NCBI GenBank assembly: GCA_964429355.1
Contig: CAYSCH010000532.1
Location: 1-5,102, forward strand
Direction: 5' to 3'
Origin: JAAYAY01 sp964429355
GTDB lineage: Bacteria; Planctomycetota; Planctomycetia; Pirellulales; Thermoguttaceae
DNA length: 5,102 bases
This document shows positions 1 to 5,102 of the stretch, piece after piece. Below the pieces are notes generated by a model. It did no database searches. It was given only the letters and a program-made list of their open reading frames with translations, and had not been told where the DNA came from. The stretch's first letter is position 1. Every line of letters starts with the position of its first letter. The translations under genes and the position numbers were made by a program.

Positions 1-1146
1 GAAGGGGCCGAAGGGAGAATCGTGCCCGGGAAGATCGGCAAACAGCTTCTCGCGGCCGGTGACGGGCGGGTAGCCGCTCGACCAGGTTACGCGGACCAGC
101 CCGTGAGACCAGAACAGCCGCCCCTCGGGATCGACAAACCACCACTTGTCGTGCCACCTGGTGACGCGAAAACGGCCCGTGGCCTCCAGTTGCGGCCCGT
201 CGAGCCAGCCGCCGTACTGGTTCCACCCCTGCGGCCCGGCGTGGGCGGCCAGGTCGGCCGCTTCCTCGGTCCGCCGCTGGGCAAGCTCGTCTTCCGAGTG
301 GGTCTTGCCGGGCCAGTCCTTGTGGATGTACTGGCCGAACCGGTCGATCATCGGGAACAGGTCGTCCAGATTCTTCGGCAGCGGAAACGCCGGCTCGCCG
401 CCCACTTCGAGGTCGGAGACCTCGTACTGGCAATCGCCTCCGGGATGATAGACATAGACCGAGATCCCCACCACGTTCGTCGGATCGATGCCGCGGCCGG
501 CTCGCGTCTGGAAACCGCCGGGCGTGGCCCGCAAGCCGCGAAAGGCCTCTTCGAGCTCCTTGGGCGGACGGGCGAGAATCGCGACCCGGACGACCTTCTC
601 TTCGCCCGGGGCAAGCGTGGCCGATTCGATACAGCAGCCGTTCCGTTCGGTCCGGTCGGAGTCGGGGTTGTCGACGCAAAGGTGCACGCTCACCGTCTGA
701 CGACCGGTATTCTTCACACGTGCGGCCACATGGGCCGCGCCCATCAGGTTCCATTTTCCGGATGGCGGCTGGAAGGTGACCCCCGGGCGATCATCGCTGC
801 GGCTCACCTGGACCCGCACGGTGGATCCGTCGCGCTCGATGCGTGCGTCGGGGGTTGCCACCGCCCCGGCCAGGGCGTCCGCAGCGTCGAAGGAGGGCTG
901 CTGGACGGATGCCGTGGCCGGTTGTGCAGCGGCGCCTGTGGGAGCCAGCAGCAAGGCAGCGGCCAGAATCGCCAATGCCGGTGGAAGGATCAACAATTCG
1001 CGCAGGACAGCCGTCGTGCCGTCCGACCATGGATTGTGGAGAGCTTTTGAAAGTGGCCGGTAGCAATGAACGGCATCTCGGGGAGAGCAGGGCGTGTTCA
1101 CCATTTCTACCGGCCGTTCCAGGCAGTCAAGCTTCGTTTGACTCAT
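1..1146 (-). CDS. Secreted agarase-like glycoside hydrolase (GH50-type), N-terminal part, truncated by window edge
   Basis: I translated this frame by hand. It is open for 382 codons from the ATG at 1146 to base 1 with no stop, so the 3' end and most of the catalytic domain lie outside. A long N-region (1-46) precedes a hydrophobic signal segment (about 47-70) with a likely cleavage site at GAAA|Q (74/75). Residues about 100-255 read as a beta-sandwich carbohydrate-binding-like domain (KWNLMGAAHVAARVKNTG, then VSVHLCVDNPD and LAPGEEKVVRVAI). Residues 264-382 carry FPMIDRFGQYIHKDWPGKTH, then WNQYGGWLDGPQLEATGRF, KWWFVDPEGRLFWSHGL and the TGREKLFADLP block. This is the layout I associate with beta-agarases and related exo-acting hydrolases of marine-type polysaccharides; family assignment is from memory of these motifs. 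ATG 1146 is the only candidate after an upstream in-frame TGA, and AAGAGG lies 6 nt before it. It starts 44 bp after the permease stop, so readthrough is possible. The exact substrate is unknown. Confidence 0.78.
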   Translation of the reverse strand, partial: MSQTKLDCLERPVEMVNTPCSPRDAVHCYRPLSKALHNPWSDGTTAVLRELLILPPALAILAAALLLAPTGAAAQPATASVQQPSFDAADALAGAVATPDARIERDGSTVRVQVSRSDDRPGVTFQPPSGKWNLMGAAHVAARVKNTGRQTVSVHLCVDNPDSDRTERNGCCIESATLAPGEEKVVRVAILARPPKELEEAFRGLRATPGGFQTRAGRGIDPTNVVGISVYVYHPGGDCQYEVSDLEVGGEPAFPLPKNLDDLFPMIDRFGQYIHKDWPGKTHSEDELAQRRTEEAADLAAHAGPQGWNQYGGWLDGPQLEATGRFRVTRWHDKWWFVDPEGRLFWSHGLVRVTWSSGYPPVTGREKLFADLPGHDSPFGPF

Positions 1147-1190
1147 GGCAGGCCTCTTGAAGGATCAAGTCAAGGTGTCCGTGCAGCAAC

Positions 1191-2186
1191 TCACTCCCAA
1201 TCGCCGCGGCCGGAACGGGTTAGCAGCAGCCATACAAAAAACGGGCCGCCGAGCAGGGCCGTCAGGATCCCGACGGGGAGTTCCGTGGGCGCGATGATCG
1301 TGCGGGCCAGGGTATCGCAGAGAACGAGTAACGCGCCGCCGAACAGGATCGTTGCCGGCGCCAACGTGCGGTGGTCCGGGCCGATCACCAGCCGGCAGAT
1401 GTGCGGCGCCATCAGGCCCACGAAACCGATCGGGCCACACACTGATACGATCGCCCCCACCATGATCGAACTGACAAGAAACACGGCCAGTTTTACCTGG
1501 TTGACCTCCACACCCCGGGCAGCGGCCAGTTCTTCGCCGGTCGTGATCAGGTTGAGCTCGTGGCGAAAGTAGAGTATGACGGCACAGCCGGCGAAGATGA
1601 AGGGGAGAATCGTGAGGATGCTGTCGAGCCCCACGATGCTCTCCAGCCCGCCCATCACCCAGCGGACCATGCGAAAGGTCCGCGTCAAGTCGCTGAGGTA
1701 CTGGAGGAAGAGGATCATGCTGGAGAAGAAGAAGCTCACCGCCACGCCGGCCAGGAGCATGGTCACGTTCGACGCGCCCCGAGCCCCCCTCGCGAGCCCG
1801 TAGACGACGCCGATCGTGACCAGGGCGCCGGCGAAGGCAAACCACGACTCGCCGGGGATCCGCAGCAGCGAGAAGGCCAGCCCCAGGTGAATGTAAACGG
1901 CCGCCCCCAGCGAAGCCCCGCTCGAAACCCCGAGCGTGAACGGCGTGGCCAGCGGGTTGCGAAACATGGCCTGAAACGCCATTCCCGCCACCGCCAGCCC
2001 GGCGCCGGCCAGAAAGGCCACGGCCACTCGCGGCATCCGCAGGGTCCAGAGGATCTTGACGGCGCCCGCTTCCGCATCGCCCCACAGGGCGCCGAGGGGG
2101 ATCTTCTCTCCGCCCACCAGCGGCGCACCGCAGACCACCGCCAGTGCGAACAGCGCCAACAGCCCAAGCATCGTGGTGCGTCTCAT
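1191..2186 (-). CDS. FecCD/BtuC-type ABC importer permease (cobalamin or iron-chelate)
   Basis: This 331-residue integral membrane protein is full length for the FecCD/BtuC permease family, which forms the homodimeric channel of type II importers. It is hydrophobic throughout, with about ten predicted membrane segments, the first at about residues 6-22. Family hallmarks are visible: LRMPRVAVAFLAGAGLAVAG (49-68), FRNPLATPFTLGVSSGASLG (75-94), the cytoplasmic coupling region GEELAAARGVEVNQVK (217-232) that meets the ATPase, GPIGFVGLMAPHICR (251-265) and the C-terminal ELPVGILTALLGGPFFVWLL (302-321). The start at 2186 overlaps the stop of the ATPase gene as ATGA, implying translational coupling, and GGGAG lies about 8 nt upstream. 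Sequence alone does not fix the substrate; the BtuF-like partner favours a corrinoid, with heme or a siderophore as alternatives. Confidence 0.95.
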   Translation of the reverse strand: MRRTTMLGLLALFALAVVCGAPLVGGEKIPLGALWGDAEAGAVKILWTLRMPRVAVAFLAGAGLAVAGMAFQAMFRNPLATPFTLGVSSGASLGAAVYIHLGLAFSLLRIPGESWFAFAGALVTIGVVYGLARGARGASNVTMLLAGVAVSFFFSSMILFLQYLSDLTRTFRMVRWVMGGLESIVGLDSILTILPFIFAGCAVILYFRHELNLITTGEELAAARGVEVNQVKLAVFLVSSIMVGAIVSVCGPIGFVGLMAPHICRLVIGPDHRTLAPATILFGGALLVLCDTLARTIIAPTELPVGILTALLGGPFFVWLLLTRSGRGDWE

Positions 2187-2989
2187 CGCGCGTTCTCCCG
2201 GGATCGCTGGGGAGCGATGATCGGCACGTCGCCTTCAGGATGCCCGACCAGGAGGAACGGAGTTCCGTAGATCCGCTGGAGCACCTCGGGCCGCATGATC
2301 TCCAGCGGCGTGCCGTCGAACACGACCGCGCCGGCGCTGAGAGCCACGATCCGGTGGCTGTCGATGGCCGCCCGGTTCACGTCGTGGGTAACGGCCACCA
2401 CCGTGACGTGCGAACTGCGATTCACCTCCGCCAGCAGGTCGCGGATCTCCGCCTGGTGGCGATAGTCGAGAAAAGTCGTCGGCTCGTCGAGGAGCAAAAC
2501 CTCGGCCCCCTGGGCCAGGGCGGCGGCGATATAGACCTTCTGCCGTTCGCCCCCGCTGAGGGTATCGAGCTTGCGCTGGGCGAACTCTTCGACTCCGGTC
2601 CGTTCCATCACTTGCCGGACGGCCAGCATGTCGCCGTGGCGGATCGAAGAAAAGGGGTTGAGATAGGGATACCGTCCCATGAGAACGAACTGCTCGACCG
2701 TGAACGGAAACACCCGCCCGTCGGCCTGGGGCACGTAGCTGAGCCGCCGCGCCAGGTCTCGCTGGCGATAGGAGGGAAGAGGCCGGCCGAAGGCGGTGAT
2801 TCGCCCCGTTCCACCCCGGTAGATCCGGTCCAGGCATTTCAGCAGCGTGGTCTTGCCGGCTCCGTTGGGCCCCACGATCGAAAGGTATTCACCCCTAGCG
2901 ACCGAGAACGACACGTCGCGCAGGATCTCCTTCGTTCCAATCTGGAACGAGAATCCGGCAATTTCGAGGATCGTGCTGGTATCGGGCAT
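2183..2989 (-). CDS. ABC importer ATP-binding subunit (BtuD/FecE type)
   Basis: The 268-residue cytoplasmic ATPase powers the importer. All nucleotide-binding motifs are intact: Walker A GPNGAGKT (40-47), Q-loop Q88 in SYVPQAD, signature LSGGE (144-148), Walker B VLLLDEP (164-170) with catalytic E169, a D-loop-like TTFLDYRHQ (171-179), and the switch histidine H202 in AVTHD. Size and the FLMGRYPYLNPF-like segment (101-113) match the FecE/BtuD group serving FecCD permeases. Residues 203-268 form the usual C-terminal extension. The start at 2989 directly precedes the conserved ILEIAGFSF strand. Its ribosome binding site (GGGAGGGAA, about 10 nt upstream) lies inside competing hairpins described separately. 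The stop overlaps the permease start by 4 nt. It is separated from the binding-protein gene by 96 bp. Confidence 0.96.
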   Translation of the reverse strand: MPDTSTILEIAGFSFQIGTKEILRDVSFSVARGEYLSIVGPNGAGKTTLLKCLDRIYRGGTGRITAFGRPLPSYRQRDLARRLSYVPQADGRVFPFTVEQFVLMGRYPYLNPFSSIRHGDMLAVRQVMERTGVEEFAQRKLDTLSGGERQKVYIAAALAQGAEVLLLDEPTTFLDYRHQAEIRDLLAEVNRSSHVTVVAVTHDVNRAAIDSHRIVALSAGAVVFDGTPLEIMRPEVLQRIYGTPFLLVGHPEGDVPIIAPQRSRENAR

Positions 2990-3039
2990 CGCGGGGATTC
3001 CCTCCCCCGCGAGGCACGGGGAAGGTCACGGAGGGGAAT
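2989..3039 (-). promoter_or_regulatory. Competing hairpins around the ribosome binding site of the ABC ATPase gene
   Basis: Three alternative stems share the same bases in the minus-strand transcript. Stem C pairs 2989-2996 with 3005-3012, an 8-bp perfect GC-rich repeat (TCGCGGGG / CCCCGCGA) that displays the GAGGG ribosome binding site in its 8-nt loop and ends on the A of the start codon. Stem B pairs 3001-3009 with 3017-3025 (9 pairs, one a G-U wobble only in the minus-strand RNA) and would bury the same GAGGG. Stem A pairs 2997-3005 with 3030-3039 (9 pairs, one bulge) and also buries it. The repeats are seen directly. A role in tuning translation, or in protecting the upstream binding-protein message, is inferred. 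GC richness alone could produce some of this. Confidence 0.45.
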
Positions 3040-3085
3040 GAAACTACAGTTGACGCAACAACTCAAAGTGGAGACGGACCCATTC

Positions 3086-3997
3086 TCACCCTTCCCAGTC
3101 TACTTCCGGATGCAGCAGGCGTGCCACTTTTTCCACAAACAGAATGAACCGGGGGCCCGGAACGGTGGCGAAATCGTCGGCCACCAGGTACACGCGGTCG
3201 TGCCGCACGGCATCGACCTCGGCCAGGCATTGCCAGTCGGCGCGGAGCGTCGCTTCGTCGGCGTCTTTGCCCGCAAGTCCGTAGGCCAGATCGATAATCA
3301 CCTCCGGATTGATTTGCAGGATTCCTTCCTGGGAGACGACCGGGAACCGGGCGTGGCTGTCGGGGTAGGCATTTTGGCCGCCGGCCAGTTCGATGATGCG
3401 GTCGATATGCCCATCCTGGCCGGTGATGTAAACGTCCTGGAGCGAGCCGGAGCCCAGGGTGCGATCGATGGCCACCATCACCCGGGGGCGGTGCCTTCCG
3501 GCGGTCTTCCCGGCGATCCGGTCCAGTCGCCCCTCGATGTCGGCAACGATTGCCCGGGCCCTGTCGGGCGCGCCGCAGGCGGAGCCGATCCGCTCGATCG
3601 ATGCAAGCACTCCTTCCACGCTCAAGTGATTGGCCTGGAGGACGGGAATCCGCAGTTTTCGGAATACGGACGGGTCCTGGACCGACGACTCCAGGAGCAA
3701 TACGGCGTCGGGGTGGAGCCCCACGATGCGTTCGAAGTTCGGATTCAGCAGCCCGCCGATCCTCGGCTTGTCGAGCGCCTCGGGCGGATACTTGCAGTAA
3801 TCGCTCACGCCGACCACACGATCGCCGAGCCCGAGGGCGAAGACCGTTTCGGTCACGCTCGGGGCCATGGTCACGATCCGCCGGGGAACGGCGTCGGAAA
3901 GCACCGAGGGAGCCGACTGGGCAAGACGCCCCTGTGCCCAGAAGCAGGCGGCGAAGACCGCCACGATTGCACCGATCAGTCCCACGGGCCCGTTCAT
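3086..3997 (-). CDS. btuF: Periplasmic cobalamin-type substrate-binding protein (BtuF-like)
   Basis: The 303-residue product is a cluster A-I/class III binding protein that captures the ligand and docks on the FecCD permease dimer. Residues 5-20 form a hydrophobic export segment; AVFAAC ends in a Cys at 18 with a poor lipobox match, so lipoprotein anchoring is possible but unproven. The N-lobe carries RIVTMAPSVTETVFALGLGD (40-59), VVGVSDYCKYPPEA and GGLLNPNFERIVGLHPD, wording typical of BtuF-like proteins. E50 (SVTE) and E224 (VSQEGILQINPEVI) sit where the two permease-docking glutamates occur in this family. A long helix (about 128-162) joins the lobes. The start at 3997 overlaps the stop of the PP-loop ATPase gene as ATGA. 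The same frame stays open upstream to 4750, but that stretch is antiparallel noise over the ATPase gene. Corrinoid specificity is likely but not proven; heme or siderophore is the alternative. Confidence 0.9.
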   Translation of the reverse strand: MNGPVGLIGAIVAVFAACFWAQGRLAQSAPSVLSDAVPRRIVTMAPSVTETVFALGLGDRVVGVSDYCKYPPEALDKPRIGGLLNPNFERIVGLHPDAVLLLESSVQDPSVFRKLRIPVLQANHLSVEGVLASIERIGSACGAPDRARAIVADIEGRLDRIAGKTAGRHRPRVMVAIDRTLGSGSLQDVYITGQDGHIDRIIELAGGQNAYPDSHARFPVVSQEGILQINPEVIIDLAYGLAGKDADEATLRADWQCLAEVDAVRHDRVYLVADDFATVPGPRFILFVEKVARLLHPEVDWEG

Positions 3998-4692
3998 GGC
4001 GACACCACCTTGGCTCGAGCCTGTGCGCCAACGAGCAGATCGGCGAAGACAAGTCCGTCGCGATCGATGACCTGGCCGACAGCGACCGGGATGGGCCGAT
4101 CGAACATCGGTCCGGCGGTGACACACGTGTGGAACTCGCCATTTTCGGCGCAGGGATCGGTGCCGGCGGGCAGGCTGGCGAGGAAGGAACGGTCGAACCT
4201 GTGGCCTGCCAGCTCGCGGGGAACCTTGCGGGGATCGAGGCACGTCACGTGCGCAACGAGTCCGCCGTCGATCATTTCTTCGGCCAGCTCGGCGGTCGGG
4301 CGCCCCCAGAGGGGAAAGACGGGTTCCACGCCGGTGCCGGCCAGCCGCTCCTGGCGATAGGCGCGGATGTCTGCGAGGAACAGGTCGCCAAAGACCATGC
4401 GGGTGACTCCCGCCTGGCGGGCTTGCTGGACGGCCCGGCTCATGGCCCGCTCGTAGACCTCGTTCGGACAGGGGGCGGGAATGGGAACCACCACCAGCGG
4501 CAGCCCGGCCGCAACGGCCTGGGCTTCCAGCAACTCCACCCGGACCCCGTGCATGGAAACACGCTTCAAGGGTTCGGTCACCGTGGTGAGGAGCCCCACA
4601 ATTTCGACCTCGCCTTCCTGACGGGCTGTGTGGAGGGCCCAGGCGCTGTCTTTGCCGCTCGACCAGGCAAGCCATGCGCGGGGTTTGGTCAT
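3994..4692 (-). CDS. PP-loop ATPase of the MJ0570/diphthine-ammonia ligase (Dph6-like) family
   Basis: The 232-residue soluble protein belongs to the adenine-nucleotide alpha-hydrolase (PP-loop) family that includes archaeal and eukaryotic diphthine-ammonia ligase. Visible motifs are the PP-loop SSGKDSAW (11-18), the RVSMHGVR block (44-51), VFGDLFLADIRAYRQERL (100-117), FPLWG (126-130) and the family-defining DPCAENGEFHTCV (179-191). Length is normal for the single-domain form. Bacteria lack diphthamide on EF-G, so the true reaction must differ; ATP-dependent amidation or adenylation of a small molecule is a guess. It is first in the operon and its stop overlaps the start of the BtuF-like gene (ATGA), suggesting a role in handling the imported compound. 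ATG 4692 is the only start after an in-frame TAA, but it has no clear Shine-Dalgarno sequence (the bases before it are TCGTCTCCC). Confidence 0.92.
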   Translation of the reverse strand: MTKPRAWLAWSSGKDSAWALHTARQEGEVEIVGLLTTVTEPLKRVSMHGVRVELLEAQAVAAGLPLVVVPIPAPCPNEVYERAMSRAVQQARQAGVTRMVFGDLFLADIRAYRQERLAGTGVEPVFPLWGRPTAELAEEMIDGGLVAHVTCLDPRKVPRELAGHRFDRSFLASLPAGTDPCAENGEFHTCVTAGPMFDRPIPVAVGQVIDRDGLVFADLLVGAQARAKVVSP

Positions 4693-4741
4693 GGGAGACG
4701 ATCCGCGGGAACAGGGTATTGGAAACTCTTGATTTTACCAT

Positions 4742-4765
4742 CGGGGGCACCGATCATCACCCCCG
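4742..4765 (-). promoter_or_regulatory. GC-rich hairpin in the operon leader
   Basis: CGGGGG at 4742-4747 and CCCCCG at 4760-4765 form a perfect 6-bp inverted repeat with a 12-nt spacer, 50-73 nt before the first start codon. An alternative stem ATCGG (4740-4744) / CCGAT (4750-4754) overlaps it. There is no T-run beside it, so a terminator is unlikely. It could be a leader RNA structure or an operator; function is unproven. Confidence 0.3.
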
Positions 4766-4775
4766 CCAGTGGCCT

Positions 4776-4820
4776 GACAGAGGTCAGAGCGACAGAGGAC
4801 AGAGAGACAGAGGGGCAGAG
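4776..4820. repeat. Three-copy 15-nt tandem repeat, purine-rich on the plus strand
   Basis: Three units begin with the identical octamer GACAGAGG at 4776, 4791 and 4806, exactly 15 nt apart. The units are GACAGAGGTCAGAGC, GACAGAGGACAGAGA and GACAGAGGGGCAGAG. Within each unit a shorter CAGAG sub-repeat recurs. On the operon strand it is a pyrimidine-rich CTCTGTC tract lying upstream of the first gene. It may be simple slippage DNA or a phased protein-binding site. Confidence 0.8.
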
Positions 4821-4964
4821 GATAGTTGTCATTTGTCAGGGTTGGCCTTCTTGGGCGGAAATGGGGGGCAAACGGATGGAGGCGGAGGGGGGAAGGGCCG
4901 CCGGGTGGCATGAACTGGCGCTCGGTGGGTGGTGGTCTGCTCCCGGCAAGCGGCGAGCCTCTTA

Positions 4965-5042
4965 GAGCCGATCCCAAAACTGCTGCCGCTCCTACCGTTT
5001 TCCGCCCGTGGGAGACCTTTCTTGTGGTTTTGGGATAGGTCC
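4965..5042. mobile_element. Putative MITE or IS5-type solo element (78 bp)
   Basis: A perfect 10-bp inverted repeat, ATCCCAAAAC at 4971-4980 and GTTTTGGGAT at 5027-5036, extends outward to 16-bp imperfect termini (GAGCCGATCCCAAAAC against GGACCTATCCCAAAAC, 13 of 16 matching). Directly outside are TTA at 4962-4964 and TTA at 5043-5045, within a shared CTTAGA hexamer on both sides. Short TIRs beginning G(A/G)G-like with a TNA target duplication resemble IS5-family (IS1031 group) ends. There is no transposase, so it would be a non-autonomous derivative. A plain RNA hairpin is the alternative. Confidence 0.45.
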
Positions 5043-5102
5043 TTAGAAAGTGAAAGGGTGTTGGCCCCAGTGAGCGGGGCGACAGGCTTTGGTCAACGGA
5101 AG
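5043..5102. other. Right edge, no gene seen; small inverted repeat
   Basis: No coding frame is supported here. GCCCC (5064-5068) and GGGGC (5076-5080) can form a 5-bp stem with a 7-nt loop, but no T-run follows closely on either strand, so I do not call a terminator. Confidence 0.3.

Larger units (their letters stand above)
4693..4964. promoter_or_regulatory. Operon leader/promoter region, no gene seen
   Basis: No convincing coding frame appears on either strand; the short plus-strand frames have repetitive DRE-type translations that come from the tandem repeat. The stretch must hold the promoter of the transporter operon. An AT-rich island at 4720-4740 includes TAAAAT on the minus strand (4737-4732), about 40 nt before the first start codon, a possible -10 element, but I see no matching -35. 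I found no cobalamin riboswitch core. Confidence 0.4.

Noticed and set aside
22..1050. 342-codon plus-strand open frame
   Set aside because: It is antisense to the agarase-like gene, shows no family motif and has a proline/arginine/glycine-rich composition typical of shadow frames.
1165..2085. 306-codon minus-strand frame within the permease gene
   Set aside because: It is an out-of-frame shadow of the permease, lacking membrane segments and rich in arginine and glycine.
2144..4360. 738-codon plus-strand open frame
   Set aside because: It lies antisense across the BtuF-like and ABC ATPase genes and parts of their neighbours, has no recognisable domain, and is explained by high GC keeping the complementary frame free of stops.
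3998..4750. Extended N-terminus of the BtuF-like protein (frame open to 4750)
   Set aside because: The extension is arginine- and glycine-rich, overlaps the PP-loop ATPase in another frame, and would bury the export signal; the ATGA-overlapping start at 3997 is far better.
3550..4965. 471-codon plus-strand open frame
   Set aside because: It is antisense to two confidently identified genes and ends in a repetitive stretch derived from the tandem repeat.
4693..4970. Cobalamin riboswitch upstream of the transporter operon
   Set aside because: The minus strand has a GGCCACTGGCGGG string near 4762-4774 that recalls a riboswitch box, but the rest of the conserved core, including the B12-box AGNCAGGAGACCTGCC-like sequence, is missing.
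5064..5080. Rho-independent terminator at GCCCC/GGGGC
   Set aside because: The stem is only 5 bp and no T-run follows immediately on either strand.

Overview
The window is GC-rich, and every gene I can support lies on the minus strand, so transcription runs from right to left. It looks like a bacterial chromosome, most likely from Planctomycetota or a related group. That placement is an inference from three things: high GC, an agarase-like secreted protein of a type I associate with Planctomycetota and Verrucomicrobiota, and a bacterial PP-loop ATPase beside a BtuF-type transporter. No rRNA or other phylogenetic marker is present to settle it.

Layout in transcription order. Positions 5102-4693 carry no supported gene. 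This stretch holds a 78-bp element with imperfect terminal inverted repeats flanked by TTA (possible IS5-type MITE), a three-copy 15-nt tandem repeat, and a G/C hairpin just upstream of the operon. Positions 4692-1191 form a compact four-gene operon: an MJ0570/Dph6-like PP-loop ATPase (4692-3994), a BtuF-type periplasmic binding protein (3997-3086), an ABC ATP-binding subunit (2989-2183) and a FecCD/BtuC-type permease (2186-1191). The first pair and the last pair each overlap by an ATGA. The only real gap in the operon, 96 bp between the binding-protein and ABC-ATPase genes, contains mutually exclusive hairpins around the ribosome binding site of the ABC ATPase.

Positions 1146-1 hold the first 382 codons of a large secreted protein whose C-terminal visible part resembles GH50-type beta-agarases. 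It runs off the left edge with no stop, starts 44 bp after the permease, and has no complete reading frame in the window, so a start-to-stop ORF search would miss it.

Together the operon encodes a complete type II ABC importer, most likely for cobalamin or another corrinoid, although a heme or siderophore substrate cannot be excluded. A soluble nucleotide-dependent enzyme is translationally coupled to the binding protein. The downstream agarase-like gene may be read through from the transporter operon, but a functional link is not evident. The long plus-strand open frames are antisense shadows of these genes.
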